Shown here in pieces: positions 12,519 through 25,265 of a stretch of 64,000 bases of DNA. The notes below the pieces were generated by a model. That model was not told where the DNA came from and did not search any database. It saw only the letters and a program-made list of their open reading frames with translations. Position 1 is the stretch's first letter. Each line of letters begins with the position of its first letter. Location: the NCBI GenBank assembly GCA_033782935.1, contig JAWQEG010001234.1:1248501-1312500 (forward strand). The letters run 5' to 3'. A program made the translations under genes and the position numbers. The DNA is from Petrolisthes cinctipes. Taxonomy: Eukaryota > Arthropoda > Malacostraca > Decapoda > Porcellanidae.

Positions 12519-15500
12519 TAGGCATGTACAGATCGCTTCTGGGACCCCAAAATATTGAATTTTCGGGTGTTTGGAGTTTGAATTTGAGATATAAACGGGT
12601 ACAGAATATGCATGCACCTATCAACTTTGGACACTTAAAATATCGATTATTAGCATGTTTTGTGCCTATATTTTGAAAATATTCTAGCACTAAGTAGGCT
12701 TGTACAGATCACTTCTGGGACACCAAAATATCGAATTTTCGGGTGTTTTGAGCCTGAATTTGAAATATAAACGGGTACAGAAGATGCATGCACATATCGA
12801 CTTTGGACACTTAAAATATCAATTTTTAGCATGTTTTGAGCCTATATTTTGAAAACATTCTAACACGGAGTAGGCATGTACAGATCGCTTCTGGGACCCC
12901 AAAATATCGAATTTTCGGGTGTTTTGGGCCTGAATTTGAGATATAAAAGGGTACGGAAGATGCATGCACATATCGACTTTTGGGCACCTAAAAGATCGAT
13001 TTTCAGTTTGTTTTGGGCCTGTATTTTGAAAATACTCTAACACGGAGTAGGCAAGTACAGATCGATTCTGGGATCCCAAAATATCGAATTTTCGGGTGTT
13101 TTGGGTCTGAATTTGAGATATCGTCTTTGGGCACCTAAAATATCGATTTTGAGCATGTTTTGGGCCTATATTTTGAAAATATTCTAGCACTGAGTAGGCA
13201 TGTACAGATCGCTTCTGGGACCCCAAAATATCGAATTTTCGAGTGTTTTGAGCCTGAATTTGAGATATAAACGGGTACGGAAGATACATGCACATATCGA
13301 CTTTTGGGCACCTAAACGATCGATTTTTAGTATGTTTTGGGCCAGTATTTTGAAAATTCTCTAACACGGAGTAGGCAAGTACAGATCGTTTCTGGGACCC
13401 CAAAATATCGAATTTTCGGGTGTTTTGGGCCTGAATTTGAGATATCGTCTTTGGGCACCTAAAATATCGATTTTGAGCATGTTTTGGGCCTATATTTTGA
13501 AAATATTCTAGTACTGACTAGGCATGTACAGATCGCTTCATGAACCCCAAAATATCGAATTTTCGGGTGATTTGGGCATGAATTTGAGATATCGACTTTG
13601 GGCACCTAAAATATAGATTTTTAGCATGTTTTGGGCCTATATTTTGAAAATATTTTAGCACTAAGTAGGCTTGTACAGATCACTTCTGGGACCCCAGAAT
13701 ATCGAATTTTCGGGTGTTTTGAGCCTGAATTTGAGATCTAAACGGGTACGGAAGATGCATGCACATATCGACTTTTGGGCACCTAAAAGATTGATTTTCA
13801 GTATGTTTTGGGCCTGTATTTTGAAAATGCTCTAACACGGAGTAGGCAAGTACAGATCGCTTCTGGGACCCCAAAATATAGAATTTTCGGGTGTTTTGGG
13901 CCTGAATTTGAGATATCGTCTTTGGGCACCTAAAATATCGATTTTGAGCATGTTTTCGGCCTATATTTTGAAAATATTCTAACACTGAGTAGGCATGTAC
14001 AGATCGCTTCAGGAACCCAAAAATATCGAATTTTCGGGTGATTTGGGCATGAATTTGAGATATCGACTTTGGGCATCTAAAATATAGATTTTTAGCATGT
14101 TTTGGGCCTATATTTTGAAAATATTCTAGCACTAATCAGGCTTGTACAGATCACTTCTGGGACCCCAAAATATCGAATTTTCGGGTGTTTTGAGCCTGAA
14201 TTTGAGATATAACTGGGTACGGAAGATGCATGCACATATCGACTTTTGGGCACCTAAAAGATCGATTTTTAGTATGTTTTGGGCCTGTATTTTGAAAATA
14301 CTCTAACACGGAGTAGGCAAGTACAGATCGCTTCTGGGACCCCAAAATATCGAATTTTCGGGTGTTTTGGGCCTGAATTTTAGATATCGACTTTGGGCAC
14401 CTAAAATATCGATTTTGAGCATGTTTTGGGCCTATATTTTGAAAACATTCTAGCACTGAGTAGGCATGTACAGATCGCTTCAGGGACCCAAAAATATCGA
14501 ATTTTTGGGTGTTTTGAGGTTGAATTTGGGATATAAACGGGTGAAGAAGATGCATACACATATTGAGTTTGGTCACCAAAAATATCGATTTTGAGCATGT
14601 TTTGGGCCTGTATTTTGAAAATACTCTAACACGGAGTAGGCAGGTACAGATCGCTTCTGGGACCCCAAAATATCGAATTATCGGGTGTTTTGGGCCTGAA
14701 TTTGAGATATAAACGGGTACGGAAGATGCATGCACATATCGACTTTTGGGCACCTAAAAGATCGATTTTCAGTATGTTTTGGGCCTGTATTTTGAAAATA
14801 CTCTAACAAGGAGTAGGCAAGTACAGATCGCTTCTGGGACCCCAAAATATCGAATTTTCGGGTGTTTTGTGCCTGAATTTGAGATATCGTCTTTGGGCAC
14901 CTAAAATATCGATATTGAGCATGTTTTGGGCCTATATTTTGAAAATATTCTAGCACTGAGTAGGCATGTACAGATCGCTTCAGGGACCCAAAAATATCGA
15001 ATTTTCGGGTGTTTTGGGCCTGAATTTTAGATATCGACTTTGGGCACCTAAAATATCGATTTTAAGCATGTTTTGGACCTATATTTTGAAAACATTCTAG
15101 CACTGAGTAGGCATGTACAGATCGCTTCTGGGACCCAAAAATATCGAATTTTCGGGTGTTTTGAGGTTGAATTTGGGATTTAAACGGGTACAGAAGATGC
15201 ATACACATATTGAGTTTGGTCACCAAAAACATCGATTTTGAGCATGTTTTGGGCCTGTCTTTTGAAAATACTCTAACACGGAGTAGGCATGTACAGATCG
15301 CTTCTGGGACCCCAAAATATCGAATTTTCGGGTGTTTTGGGCCTGAATTTGAGATATAAACGGGTACGGAAGATGCATGCACATATCGACTTTTGGGCAC
15401 CTAAAAGATCGATTTTTAGTATGTTTTCGGCCAGTATTTTGAAAATTCTCTAACACGGAGTAGGCAAGTACAGATCGCTTCTGGGACCCCAAAATATCGA

Positions 15501-17352
15501 ATTTTCGGGTGTTTTGGGCCTGAATTTGAGATATCGTCTTTGGGCACCTAAAATATCGATTTTGAGCATGTTTTGGGCCTATATTTTGAAAATATTCTAG
15601 TACTGACTAGGCATGTACAGATCGCTTCATGAACCCCAAAATATCGAATTTTCGGGTGATTTGGGCATGAATTTGAGATATCGACTTTGGGCACCTAAAA
15701 TATAGATTTTTAGCATGTTTTGGGCCTATATTTTGAAAATATTCTAGCACTAAGTAGGCTTGTACAGATCACTTCTGGGACCCCAGAATATCGAATTTTC
15801 GGGTGTTTTGAGCCTGAATTTGAGATCTAAACGGGTACGGAAGATGCATGCACATATCGACTTTTGGGCACCTAAAAGATCGACTTTTAGTATGTTTTGG
15901 GCCAGTATTTTGAAAATTCTCTAACACGGAGTAGGCAAGTACAGATCGCTTCTGGGACCCCAAAATATCGAATTTTCGGGTGTTTTGTGCCTGAATTTGA
16001 GATATCGTCTTTGGGCACCTAAAATATCGATATTGAGCATGTTTTGGGCCTATATTTTGAAAATATTCTAGCACTGAGTAGGCATGTACAGATCGCTTCA
16101 GGGACCCAAAAATATCGAATTTTCGGGTGTTTTGGGCCTGAATTTTAGATATCGACTTTGGGCACCTAAAATATCGATTTTGAGCATGTTTTGGACCTAT
16201 ATTTTGAAAACATTCTAGCACTGAGTAGGCATGTACAGATCGCTTCTGGGACCCAAAAATATCGAATTTTCGGGTGTTTTGAGGTTGAATTTGGGATTTA
16301 AACGGGTGCAGAAGATGCATACACATATTGAGTTTGGTCACCAAAAATATCGATTTTGAGCATGTTTTGGGCCTGTATTTTGAAAATACTCTAACACGGA
16401 GTAGGCATGTACTGATCGCTTCTGGGACCCCAAAATATCGAATTTTCGGGTGTTTTGGGCCTGAATTTGAGATATAAACGGGTACGGAAGATGCATGCAC
16501 ATATCGACTTTTGGGCACCGAAAAGATTGATTTTCAGTATGTTTTGGGCCAGTATTTTGAAAATTCTCTAACACGGAGTAGGCAAGTACAGATCGCTTCT
16601 GGGACCCCAAAATATCGAATTTTCGGGTGTTTTGGGCCTGAATTTGAGATATCGTCTTTGGGCACCTAAAATATCGATTTTGAGCATGTTTTGGGCCTAT
16701 ATTTTGAAAATATTCTAGTACTGACTAGGCATGTACAGATCGCTTCATGAACCCCAAAATATCGAATTTTCGGGTGATTTGGGCATGAATTTGAGATATC
16801 GACTTTGGGCACCTAAAATATAGATTTTTAGCATGTTTTGGGCCTATATTTTGAAAATATTCTAGCACTAAGTAGGCTTGTACAGATCACTTCTGGGACC
16901 CCAGAATATCGAATTTTCGGGTGTTTTGAGCCTGAATTTGAGATCTAAACGGGTACGGAAGATGCATGCACATATCGACTTTTGGGCACCTAAAAGATTG
17001 ATTTTCAGTATGTTTTGGGCCTGTATTTTGAAAATGCTCTAACACGGAGTAGGCAAGTACAGATCGCTTCTGGGACCCCATAATATCGAAGTTTCGGGTG
17101 TTTTGGGCCTGAATTTGAGATATCGACTTTGGGCACCTAAAATATCGATTTTAAGCATGTTTTGAGCCTATATTTTGAAAACATTCTAGCATTGAGTAGG
17201 CATGTACAGATCGCTTCTGGGACCCAAAAATATAGAATTTTCGGGTATTTTGAGGTTGAATTTAATATATAAACAGGTGCAGAAGATGCATACATATTGA
17301 CTTTGGGCACCTAAAATATCGATTTTCAGCATGTTTTGGGCCTGTATCTGAG
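12519..17352. repeat. Block A higher-order repeat, copy 4 (4,834 bp, 30 monomers)
   Basis: This copy starts with the same landmark as the other block A copies. It is expanded in its middle by repeated 176-177-147-147 modules (647 bp each) starting at 14461, 15108 and 16226; the last two are separated by an L-S1-S1 trimer. It ends with an S3 monomer (17197-17352). The next S3-bordered monomer at 17353 belongs to the internal HOR position represented at 1795 in copy 1, so the copy boundary here is a convention. Confidence 0.8.
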
Positions 17353-18794
17353 TAGGCATGTACAGATCGCTTCTGGGACCCCAAAATATCGAATTTTCGG
17401 GTGTTTGGAGCCTGAATTTGAGATATAAACGGGTACAGAAGATGCATGCACATATCGACTTTTGGGCACCTAAAAGATCGATTTTCAGTATGTTTTGGGC
17501 CTGTATTTTGAAAATACTCTAACACGGAGTAGGCAAGTACAGATCGCTTCTGGGACCCCAAAATATAGAATTTTCGGGTGTTTTGGGCCTGAATTTGAGA
17601 TATCGTCTTTGGGCACCTAAAATATCGATTTTGAGCATGTTTTCGGCCTATATTTTGAAAATATTCTAACACTGAGTAGGCATGTACAGATCGCTTCAGG
17701 AACCCAAAAATATCGAATTTTCGGGTGATTTGGGCATGAATTTGAGATATCGACTTTGGGCACCTAAAATATAGATTTTTAGCATGTTTTGGGCCTATAT
17801 TTTGAAAATATTCTAGCACTAATCAGGCTTGTACATATCACTTCTGGGACCCCAAAATATCGAATTTTCGGGTGTTTTGAGCCTGAATTTGAGATATAAC
17901 TGGGTACGGAAGATGCATGCACATATCGACTTTTGGGCACCTAAAAGATCGATTTTTAGTATGTTTTGGGCCTGTATTTTGAAAATACTCTAACACGGAG
18001 TAGGCAAGTACAGATCGCTTCTGGGACCCCAAAATATCGAATTTTCGGGTGTTTTGGGCCTGAATTTTAGATATCGACTTTGGGCACCTAAAATATCGAT
18101 TTTGAGCATGTTTTGGGCCTATATTTTGAAAACATTCTAGCACTGAGTAGGCATGTACAGATCGCTTCAGGGACCCAAAAATATCGAATTTTCGGGTGTT
18201 TTGAGATTGAATTTGGGATATAAACGGGTGAAGAAGATGCATACACATATTGAGTTTGGTCACCAAAAATATCGATTTTGAGCATGTTTTGGGCCTGTAT
18301 TTTGAAAATACTCTAACACGGAGTAGGCATGTACAGATCGCTTCTGGGACCCCAAAATATCGAATTTTCGGGTTTTTTGGGCCTGAATTTGAGATATAAA
18401 CGGGTACGGAAGATGCATGCACATATCGACTTTTGGGCACCTAAAAGATCGATTTTCAGTATGTTTTGGGCCTGTATTTTGAAAATACTCTAACAAGGAG
18501 TAGGCAAGTACAGATCGCTTCTGGGACCCCAAAATATCGAATTTTCGGGTGTTTTGTGCCTGAATTTGAGATATCGTCTTTGGGCACCTAAAATATCGAT
18601 ATTGAGCATGTTTTGGGCCTATATTTTGAAAATATTCTAGCACTGAGTAGGCATGTACAGATCGCTTCAGGGACCCAAAAATATCGAATTTTCGGGTGTT
18701 TTGGGCCTGAATTTTAGATATCGACTTTGGGCACCTAAAATATAGATTTTTAGCATGTTTTGGGCCTATATTTTGAAAATATTCTAGCACTAAG
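17353..18794. repeat. Block A higher-order repeat, partial copy 5
   Basis: Nine monomers (177, 147, 147, 177, 147, 176, 177, 147, 147 bp) follow the internal part of the HOR that starts at 1795 in copy 1 and at 5460 in copy 2, then the expanded segment of copy 2. The regular S1 pattern stops at about 18795, where block A ends. Confidence 0.78.
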
Positions 18795-21291
18795 TAGGCT
18801 TGTACAGATCACTTCTGGGACCCCAAAATATCAATTTTTTGGGTGTTTTGAACCTGAATTTGAGATATAAACGGGTGCAGAAGATGCAAACACATATTGA
18901 CTTTGGGCACCTAAAATATCGATTTTGAGCATGTTTTGGGCCTATATTTTGAAAACATTCTAGCATTGAGTAGGCATGTACAGATCGCTTCTGGGACCCA
19001 AAAATATCGAATTTTCGGGTGTTTTGAGGTTGAATTTGGAATATAAACGGTGCAGAAGATGCATACACATATTGAGTTTGGTCACCAAAAATATCGATTT
19101 TGAGCATGTTTTGGGCCTGTATTTTGAAAATACTCTAACACGGAGTAGGCATGTACAGATCGCTTTTGGGACCCAAAAATATCGAGTTTTCGGGTGTTTT
19201 GAGGTTGAATTTGTGATTTAAACGGGTGCCAAAGATGCATACACATATTGACTTTGGGCACCTAAAATATCGATTTCCAGCATGTTTTGAACCTTTATCT
19301 GAGTAGGCATGTACAGATCGCTTCTGGGACCCCAAAATATCGAATTTTCGGGTGTTTTGAGCCTGAATTTGAAATATAAACGGGTACAGAAGATGCAAGC
19401 ACATATCGACTTTGGACACTTAAAATATCAATTTTTAGCATGTTTTGAGCCTATATTTTGAAAACATTCTAGCACTGAGTAGGCATGTACAGATCGCTTC
19501 TGGGACCCAAAAATATCGAATTTTCGGGTGTTTTGAGGTTGAATTTGGGATATAAACGGGTGTAGAAGATGCATACACATATTGACTTTGGTCACCTAAA
19601 ATATCGATTTTCAGCATGTTTTGGGCCTGTATTTTGAAAATACTCTAACATGGAGTAGGCAAGTACAGATCGTTTCAGGGACCCCAAAATATCGAATTTT
19701 CGGATGTTTGGAGCCTGAATTAGAGATATCGACTTTGGGAACTTAAAATATCGATTTTTAGCATGTTTTGGGCCTATATTTTGAAAACATTCTAGCACTG
19801 AGTCGGCATGTACAGATCGCTTCTGGGACCCAAAAATATCGAATTTTTGGGTGTTTTGAGCCAGAATTTGAGATATAAACGGCTACAGAAGATGCATGCA
19901 CATATCGACTTTTGGGCACCTAAAAGATCGATTTTCAGTATGTTTTGGGCCTGTATTTTGAAAATACTTAAACACGGAGTAGGCATGTACAGATCGCTTC
20001 TAGGACCGAAAAATACCGAATTTTCGGGTGTTTTGAGCCTGAATTTGAGATATAAACGGGTACAACAGATGCATGCACATATCGACTTTGGACACTTAAC
20101 GTATCGATTTTTAGCATGTTTTGAACCTATATTTTGAAAATATTCTAGCACTGAGTAGGCATGTACAGATTGCTTCTGGGACCCAAAAATATCGAATTTT
20201 CGGGAGTTTTGAGGTTGAATTTGAGATATAAACGAGTGCAGAAGATGCATACACATATTGATCTTGGGCACCTAAAATATCGATTTTGAGCATGTTTTTG
20301 GCCTGTATCTGAGTAGGCATGTACAGATCGCTCCTAGGACCCAAAAATACCGAATTTTTTAGGTGTTTTGAGCCTGAATTTGATATATAAACGGGTAGAG
20401 AAGAGGCATGCACATATCGACTTTGGGCACCTAAAATATCGATTTTTAGCATGTTTTGTTCCTATATTTTGAAAATATTCTAGCACTGAGTAGGCATGTA
20501 CAGATCGCTACTGGGACCTCAAAATGTCGAATTTTCGGGTGTTTTGAGCCTGAATTTGAAATATAAACAGGTACTGAAGATGCACATATCGACTTTTAGG
20601 CACCTAAAATATCGATTTTGAGCATGTTTTTGGTCTGTATCTTGAAAACATTCTTAATAGGAGTAGGCATGTACAGATCGTTTCTAGGACCCAAAAATAC
20701 CGAATTTTCGGGTGTTTTAAGCCTGAATTTGATATATAAACGGGTACAGAAGATGCATGCACATATCGACTTTGGGCACCTAAAATATCGATTTTTAGCA
20801 TGTTTTGGACCTGTATTAGAGTAGGCATGTACAGATCGCTTCTGGGACCCCAAAATATCGAATTTTCGGGTGTGTTGAGCGTGAATTTGAGATATAAACG
20901 GGTACACTTAAAATATCGATTTTTAGCATGTTTTGAGCCTATATTTTGAAAACATTCTAGCACTGGGTAGGCATGTACAGATCGCTTCTGGGACCCAAAA
21001 ATATCGAATATTCGGGTGTTTGGAGCCTGAATTTTAGATATAAATGGGTACAGAAGATGCATGCACATATCGACTTTTGGGCACCTAACAGATCGATTTT
21101 CTGTATGTTTTGGGCCTGTATATTGAAAATACTCTAACACGGAGTAGGCATGTACCGATCGCTTCTGGTACCCCAAAATATCGAATTTTCGGGTGTTTTG
21201 AGCCTGAATTAGAGATATCGACTTTCGGCACCTAAAATATCGATATGGAGCATGTTTTGGGCCTATATTTAGAAAATATTCTAGCACTGAG
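18795..21291. repeat. Block B: junction region without higher-order repeat
   Basis: About 15 monomers of 176, 175, 158, 176, 176, 147, 177, 176, 158, 177, 173, 158, 146, 177 and 147 bp. No order repeats within the block. Block A variants fade out: 'ttgagtttggtcaccaaaa' is last seen near 19080. The first 'gagtaggcatg' preceded by an aatag/actag-type ending appears at 20664. The first S2 monomer with 'tgttgagcgtgaattt' is at 20822. One monomer (20491-20663) is 173 bp because 'atgc' is missing from the gatgcatgcac segment. Confidence 0.85.
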
Positions 21292-21997
21292 TAGGCATGT
21301 ACAGATCGCTTCTGGAACCCCAAAATATCGAATTTTCGGGTGTTTTGAGCCTGAATTTTAGATATAAACGGTTACAGAAGATGAATGCACATATCAACTT
21401 TGGACACTTAAAATATCGATTTTTAGCATGTTTTGAGCCTATATTTTGAAAACATTCTAGCACTGAGTAGGCATGTACAGATCGCTTCTGGGACCCAAAA
21501 ATATCGAATTTTCGGGTGTTTTGAGCCTGAATTTGAGATATAAACAGGTACTGAAGATGCATGCACATATCGACTTTTGGGCACCTAAAATATCGATTTT
21601 GAGCATGTTTTCGGTCTGTATCTTGAAAACCTTCTAACTAGGAGTAGGCATGTACAGATCGCTTCTAGAACCCAAAAATACCGGATTTTCGGGTGTTTTC
21701 AGCCTGAATTTGAGATATAAACGGGTACAGCCGATGTATGCACATATCGACTTTAGACACTAAAAGTATCAATTTTTAGCATGTTTTGAGCCTATATTTT
21801 GAAAATATTCTATCACTGAGTAGGCATGTACAGATCGCTTCTGGGACCCAAAAATATCGAATTTTCGGGTGTTTTGAGCCTGAATTTGAGATATAAACGG
21901 GCACAGAAGATGCATGCACATATCGACTTTTGGGCACCTAAAATATCGATTTTGAGCATGTTTTGGGTCTGTATCTTGAAAACATTCTAACTAGGAG

Positions 21998-22155
21998 TAG
22001 GCATGTAGAGATCGCTTCTAGGACCCAAAAATACCGAATTTTCGGGTGTTGTGAGGTTTAATTTGGGATATAAACGGGTGCAGAAGATGCATACACATAT
22101 TGACTTTGGGCACCTAAAATATCGATTTTCAGCATGTTTTGGACCTGTATCAGAG
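21998..22155 (+). repeat. Example of the S3 short monomer, 158 bp
   Basis: In this class the A/T-rich tail is cut: 'cctgtat' joins directly to 'cagag' or 'ctgag' before the 'tagg' marker. About 18 bp (consensus bases ~147-164) are missing. The lost part contains the centre and right arm of the dyad ATATTTTGAAAATAT, so S3 monomers cannot form it. The class occurs in every block, with ending variants ctgag, cagag, ttagag and atgag. In block A it is usually 156 bp because two further bases are absent from the 'gatgcatacatattgac' segment. Confidence 0.9.
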
Positions 22156-22301
22156 CAGGTATGTACAAATCGCTTCTGGGACCCCAAAATATCGAATTTA
22201 CGGGTGTGTTGAGCGTGAATTTGAGATATAAACGGGTACACTTAAAATATCGATTTTTAGCATGTTTTGAGCCTATATTTTGAAAACATTCTAGCACTGA
22301 G
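22156..22301 (+). repeat. Example of the S2 short monomer, 146 bp
   Basis: Here 'gatataaacgggtaca' runs straight into 'cttaaaatatcgattttt'. About 30 bp (gaagatgcat through tttggaca, consensus bases ~79-108) are missing, with the triplet ACA at both borders. The deletion overlaps but differs from that of S1. Block C copies usually carry the private phrase 'tgttgagcgtgaattt'. The class first appears at about 20,822 and recurs through blocks C and D, with isolated copies in block E; I found none in block A. Confidence 0.92.
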
Positions 22302-22625
22302 TAGGCATGTACAGATCGCTTCTGGGACCCAAAAATATCGAATATTCGGGTGTTTGGAGCCTGAATTTTAGATATAAACGGGTACAGAAGATGCTTGCAC
22401 ATATCGACTTTTGGGCACCTAAAAGATCGATTTTCAGTATGTTTTGGGCCTGTATATTGAAAATACTCTAACACGGAGTAGGCAAGTACAGATCGCTTCT
22501 GGGACCCCAAAATATCGAATTTTCGGGTGTTTTGTGCCTGAATTTGAGATATCGAGTTTGGGCACCTAAAATATCGATTTTTAGCATGTTTTGGGCCTAT
22601 ATTTTGAAAACATTCTAGCACTGAG

Positions 22626-23959
22626 TAGGCATGTACAAATCGCTTCTGGAACCCCAAAATATCGAATTTTCGGGTGTTTTGAGCCTGAATTTGAAATATA
22701 AACGGTTACAGAAGATGAATGCACATATCAACTTTGGACACTTAAAATATCGATTTTTAGCATGTTTTGAGCCTATATTTTGAAAACATTCTAGCACTGA
22801 GTAGGCATGTACAGATCGCTTCTGGGACCCAAAAATATCGAATTTTCGTGTGTTTTGAGCCTGAATTTGAGATATAAACAGGTACTGAAGATGCATGCAC
22901 ATATCGACTTTTGGGCACCTAAAATATCGATTTTGAGCATGTTTTGGGTCTGTATCTTGAAAACCTTCTAACTAGGAGTAGGCATGTACAGATCGCTTCT
23001 AGAACCCAAAAATACCGAATTTTCGGGTGTTTTCAGCCTGAATTTGAGATATAAACGGGTACAGCCGATGTATGCACATATCGACTTTAGACACTTAAAG
23101 TATCGATTTTTAGCATGTTTTGAGCCTATATTTTGAAAACATTCTATCACTGAGTAGGCATGTACAGATCGCTTCTGGGACCCAAAAATATCGAATATTC
23201 GGGTGTTTTGAGCCTGAATTTGAGATATAAACGGGCACAGAAGATGCATGCACATATCGACTTTTGGGCACCTAAAATATCGATTTTGAGCATGTTTTGG
23301 GTCTGTATCTTGAAAACATTCTAACTAGGAGTAGGCATGTAGAGATCGCTTCTAGGACCCAAAAATACCGAATTTTCGGGTGTTGTGAGGTTGAATTTGG
23401 GATATAAACGGGTGCAGAAGATGCATACACATATTGACTTTGGGCACCTAAAATATCGATTTTCAGCATGTTTTGGACCTGTATCAGAGCAGGCATGTAC
23501 AAATCGCTTCTGGGACCCCAAAATATCGAATTTATGGGTGTGTTGAGCGTGAATTTGAGATATAAACGGGTACACTTAAAATATCGATTTTTAGCATGGT
23601 TTGAGCCTATATTTTGAAAACATTCTAGCACTGAGTAGGCATGTACAGATCGCTTCTGGGACCCAAAAATATCGAATATTCGGGTGTTTGGAGCCTGAAT
23701 TTTAGATATAAACGGGTACAGAAGATGCTTGCACATATCGACTTTTGGGCACCTAAAAGATCGATTTTCAGTATGTTTTGGGCCTGTATATTGAAAATAC
23801 TCTAACACGGAGTAGGCATGTACAGATCGCTTCTGGGACCCCAAAATATCGAATTTTCGGGTGTTTTGTGCCTGAATTTGAGATATCGAGTTTGGGCACC
23901 TAAAATATCGATTTTTAGCATGTTTTGGGCCTATATTTTGAAAACATTCTAGCACTGAG
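22626..23959. repeat. Block C 8-monomer repeat, full copy 2 (1,334 bp)
   Basis: It directly follows copy 1 with the same eight monomer lengths and the same private variants, differing by scattered substitutions. It opens the ~4.3-kb stretch that recurs at 34274. Confidence 0.9.
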
Positions 23960-24764
23960 TAGGTATGTACAAATCGCTTCTGGGACACCAAAATATCGAA
24001 TTTTTGGGTGTTTTGAGCCTGAATTTGAGATATTAACGGGTACAGAAGATGCATGCACATATCGACTTTTGGTCACTTAAAATATCGATTTTGAGCATGT
24101 TTAGGGTCTGTATCTTGAAAACATTCTAACTAGGAGTAGGCATGTAGAGATCGCTTCTAGGACCCAAAAATACCGAATTATCGGGTGTTTTGAGTTTGAA
24201 TTTGGGATATAAACGGGTGCAGAAGATGCATACACATATTGACTTTGGGCACCTAAAATATCGATTTTCAGCATGTTTTGGACCTGTATTAGAGTAGGCA
24301 TGTACAGATCGCTTCTGGGACCCCAAAATATCGAATTTTCGGGTGTGTTGAGCGTGAATTTGAGATATAAACGGGTACACTTAAAATATCGATTTTTAGC
24401 ATGTTTTGAGCCTATATTTTGAAAACATTCTAGCACTGAGTAGGCATGTACAGATCGCTTCTGGGACCCAAAAATATCGAATATTCGGGTGTTTGGAGCC
24501 TGAATTTTAGATATAAATGGGTACAGAAGATGCATGCACATATCGACTTTTGGGCACCTAACAGATCGATTTTCTGTATGTTTTGGGCCTGTATATTGAA
24601 AATACTCTAACACGGAGTAGGCATGTACCGATCGCTTCTGGGACCCCAAAATATCGAATTTTCGGGTGTTTTAAGCCTGAATTTGAGATATCGACTTTCG
24701 GCACCTAAAATATCGATTTTTAACATGTTTTGGGCCTATATTTTGAAAACATTCTAGCACTGAG
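23960..24764. repeat. Block C 5-monomer repeat (805 bp)
   Basis: Monomers of 177, 158, 146, 177 and 147 bp correspond to the last five positions of the 8-mer. Private variants 'gggacaccaaaat', 'gatattaacggg' and 'ggtcacttaaaa' sit in or beside its first monomer and recur in the 5-mer copies near 33468 and 35608. Confidence 0.86.
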
Positions 24765-25265
24765 TAGGCATGTACAGATCGCTTCTGGGACCCAAAAATA
24801 TCGAATATTCGTGTGTTTTGAGGTTGAATTCGGGATATAAACAGGTGCAGAAGATGCATACACATATTGACTTTGGTCACCTAAAATATCGATTTCAGTA
24901 TGTTTTGGGCCTGTATTTTGAAAATACTCTAACACGGAGTACGCAAGTACAGATCGCTTCTGGGACCCCAAAATATCGAATTTTCGTGTGTTTGGAGCCT
25001 CAATTTGAGATATAAACGGGTACAGAAGATGCATGGACACATCGACTTTGGACACCTAAAATATTGATTTTCAGTATGTTTTGGGCCTGTATTTTAAAAA
25101 TACTCTAACACGGAGGAGGCAAGTACAGATCGCTTCTGGGACCCCAAACTATCGAATTATTTTCGGGTGTTTTGGGCCTGAATTTGAGATATCGACTTTG
25201 GGCACCTAAAATATCGATATTGAGCATGTTTTAAGCCTATATTTTGAAAATATTCTAGCACTGAG
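24765..25265. repeat. Irregular block C monomers
   Basis: Three monomers of 175, 176 and 150 bp. The first has 'ttgaattcgggatataaac', a variant containing GAATTC. The 176-bp one is a hybrid of two monomers that are separate near 36588-36940. The 150-bp one carries a 3-bp insertion ('gaattattttcggg'). Confidence 0.8.

Larger units (their letters stand above)
1..18794. repeat. Block A: satellite with 3,666-bp, 23-monomer higher-order repeat
   Basis: About 117 monomers. The dominant rhythm is L-S1-S1 (177+147+147 = 471 bp), interrupted by S3 monomers of 156 bp and by L pairs. Block-specific variants include 'tgatttgggcatgaattt', 'gagatatcgtctttgggcac' and 'ttgagtttggtcaccaaaa'. The ending 'ttctaactagga' and the S2 class are both absent. 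A recurring landmark is an S3-bordered monomer containing 'ccaaaatattgaatttt' and 'gtgtttggagtttgaattt', at 21, 3687, 8500 and 12519; it defines the HOR copies listed separately. Confidence 0.9.
21292..22625. repeat. Block C 8-monomer repeat, full copy 1 (1,334 bp)
   Basis: Monomers of 176, 177, 176, 177, 158, 146, 177 and 147 bp add up exactly to the 1,334-bp spacing to the next copy. The copy contains the 'cagccgatgtatgcac' L monomer, the 'cagagcaggt' S3 monomer and the 'gcgtgaatttg' S2 monomer. Confidence 0.9.

Noticed and set aside
24830..24836. EcoRI-type GAATTC in 'ttgaattcggg' as an element boundary
   Set aside because: It is a one-base variant of 'ttgaatttggg' that recurs in one monomer subfamily of blocks C and D; the sequence on both sides is ordinary monomer.
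24770..25015. Plus-strand open frames of about 60-110 codons as small genes
   Set aside because: They lie wholly inside satellite monomers, recur with each copy of the same units, and start at ATG codons that are part of the 'gcatgtac' consensus.
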